From positions 620,001-684,000 of the forward strand of contig OY729418.1 of the NCBI GenBank assembly GCA_963422275.1: a stretch of DNA of 64,000 bases, in the 5' to 3' direction. The position numbers were made by a program, and so were the translations under genes. This DNA comes from G963422275 sp963422275. Its GTDB lineage: Bacteria > Pseudomonadota > Alphaproteobacteria > Rhodobacterales > Rhodobacteraceae. Each line of letters starts with the position of its first letter. The stretch's first letter is position 1. The notes beneath the pieces are model-generated. The model was not told the DNA's origin, made no database searches, and was given only the letters and a program-made list of their open reading frames with translations. Shown here piece by piece: positions 63,145 through 64,000 of the stretch.

Positions 63145-63370
63145 AGGTCTTTCACAGTTCCTCGATGCCCCGCCTCTGCGTGTTACATGCCGGACAGTTC
63201 GGCAGGTTGTTTCTCTCCGGGTCCGTGAGCGTGGTGGCGAATGGTTTCGCTGGGGTGCAAAGCCCGTCTGAACGAGCGATGCGGCATAGTATATCCTGGA
63301 GCGACGCTATCAGTATGGACATCTGGATAAACCGGTCATATCATGCAGTCATTTAGCGCGGAGCAGAAGA
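63145..63370. promoter_or_regulatory. Upstream region of the Phd/PIN pair
   Basis: No gene recognised. TATAGTATATCCTGG-like AT-rich sequence near 63285-63300 and the region up to 63370 should hold the toxin-antitoxin promoter, which the antitoxin would repress. Confidence 0.25.
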
Positions 63371-63595
63371 ATGAAGGTAATCGGCGCGGCTAAATTCAAG
63401 GAGCGATGCTTGGCATTGCTCGACGACCTTGACCAAGACGGCCTCGTCATCACCAAGCGCGGCAAGCCCATCGCACGCCTGCTCCCTTATGAGCGGCAGC
63501 ACGCCGAATTGATCGGCAGCCTTCGTCACAAGATGGAAATTCGGGGGGGCATCCTCTCGACTGGAATCGAATGGGACGCTGATGCTGAATCTTGA
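63371..63595 (+). CDS. Phd/YefM-type antitoxin
   Basis: 74 aa from ATG 63371. MKVIGAAKFKERCLALLDDL followed by VITKRGKPIARLLPYE is a Phd/YefM N-terminus; the C-terminal GGILSTGIEWDADAE is the toxin-binding tail of the kind seen in VapB proteins with a DSxxxWEAD-like ending. It overlaps the toxin gene by 14 nt. Intact. Confidence 0.9.
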   Translation: MKVIGAAKFKERCLALLDDLDQDGLVITKRGKPIARLLPYERQHAELIGSLRHKMEIRGGILSTGIEWDADAES

Positions 63596-63953
63596 TACCC
63601 ATATTCTTGTCTTTGCCGTCGGCGGTGCGCTGCGTCCAGCGGAAAGCGTGCTGCTGTCACGCGGAAGGTGGTCGGTCTCGGCTATCGTGCTGTGGGAGAT
63701 CGCCAAGCTCGTCCAACTCGGTCGGCTGAACTTGGACCTCGACGACCACGGTGTCAAGCGTGTGCTGGCTTGTCTGCATGTTTGGCCCATCGACCTTGAA
63801 GTCGCCAAGGCCTCCGTGCGCCTCGACTTCAGGGGCGACCCGGCCGACGAGATCATCGCTGCCACAAGCATCGTGCACAACATTCCCTTACTTACCCGTG
63901 ACCGCACCATCCGACGATCAAAGCTCGTTCCTCTGGCCGCACCGACAGAGTGA
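63582..63953 (+). CDS. PIN-domain toxin (VapC family)
   Basis: 123-aa PIN ribonuclease. LNLDTHILVFAVGGALRPAE holds the first acidic residue, SAIVLWEIAKLVQLGRLNLD the second, and DFRGDPADEIIAATSIVHNI the third, followed by PLLTRDRTIRRS. The order and length are normal for VapC. It overlaps its antitoxin gene. The second intact VapBC-like pair in the window, unrelated in detail to the one at 58.1 kb. Confidence 0.92.
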   Translation: MLNLDTHILVFAVGGALRPAESVLLSRGRWSVSAIVLWEIAKLVQLGRLNLDLDDHGVKRVLACLHVWPIDLEVAKASVRLDFRGDPADEIIAATSIVHNIPLLTRDRTIRRSKLVPLAAPTE

Positions 63954-64000
63954 CGGTCACGGGCAACGCCATGCCGGCCGCACCAACATGCCGGATGTTT

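Noticed and set aside
1..64000. tRNA, rRNA or CRISPR loci
   Set aside because: I looked for conserved tRNA arms, rRNA segments and regular repeat arrays and saw none; a tRNA could still be missed by eye.

Overview
The window looks like the accessory part of an alphaproteobacterial genome (moderately high GC, CUT1, TRAP and tripartite tricarboxylate transporters, CoA-transferase and crotonase genes, many IS5 and IS1595 elements). It is a mosaic of a few healthy catabolic operons in a dense graveyard of insertion sequences, toxin-antitoxin remnants, broken integrases and decayed restriction genes. Many IS insertions sit in CTAG or close YTAR sites, and several IS are nested. That suggests a genome in an IS-expansion phase, perhaps host-associated; the taxonomic guess is inference only.

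Layout. 1-1.5 kb: integrase stub, a secreted HNH/Excalibur nuclease and a truncated DUF6429 gene. 2.0-5.1 kb: between IS copies, a compact three-gene cassette (GHKL-type ATPase, STAS-like DUF4325 protein, membrane-anchored coiled-coil protein), the best candidate for an undescribed system. 5.5-16.2 kb: IS graveyard enclosing an HSL-type esterase (9.6 kb), a conserved hypothetical gene with a nonsense-mutated partner (14.0-14.8 kb) and a stub of a DUF1156 methyltransferase. 16.3-20.7 kb (minus): complete CUT1 sugar-type ABC transporter. 22.1-32.6 kb: LysR regulator diverging from two tandem cassettes, each TctC-TctB-TctA followed by a type I sulfatase; the second sulfatase has a frameshift. 32.7-38.5 kb (minus): CoA-dependent degradation genes (3-hydroxyacyl-CoA dehydrogenase, MBL hydrolase, enoyl-CoA hydratase, class III CoA-transferase) and a binding-protein-like gene without an obvious signal peptide. 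39-41 kb: Fic protein and DUF899 protein. 41.5-44.2 kb: PIN pseudogene and a nested IS composite. 44.5-46.3 kb: EF-hand/arylsulfotransferase-like fusion. 46.7-53.0 kb (minus): decayed HigBA, a decayed type ISP-like restriction-modification gene split by an IS, two TA pairs with broken toxins and intact antitoxins, and a decayed integrase. 54.7-57.6 kb: TRAP transporter operon. 58.1-63.95 kb: a VapBC pair, an AAA ATPase with a possible paralogous fragment, IS remnants and a second Phd/PIN pair.

The metabolic genes suggest uptake of organic acids or organosulfates (two TTT systems, TRAP, ABC), removal of sulfate esters by the sulfatases, and CoA activation and beta-oxidation-like breakdown of the carbon skeleton; the substrate cannot be read from sequence. 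All four periplasmic binding-protein genes are followed by an intercistronic inverted repeat, which fits expression of the binding protein above that of its membrane partners.

IS labels used below: IS-A and IS-A2, IS5-family elements with GTCGTGTAC / GTTGTGCAC ends; IS-B, 839-bp IS5-family element; IS-C, IS5-like element with GGAACCTCTGA ends; IS-D, 1025-bp IS1595-family element; IS-E, deleted IS1595-like element with GGCTCA ends; IS-F, degenerate IS5-family element with AGACTGTTGC ends.
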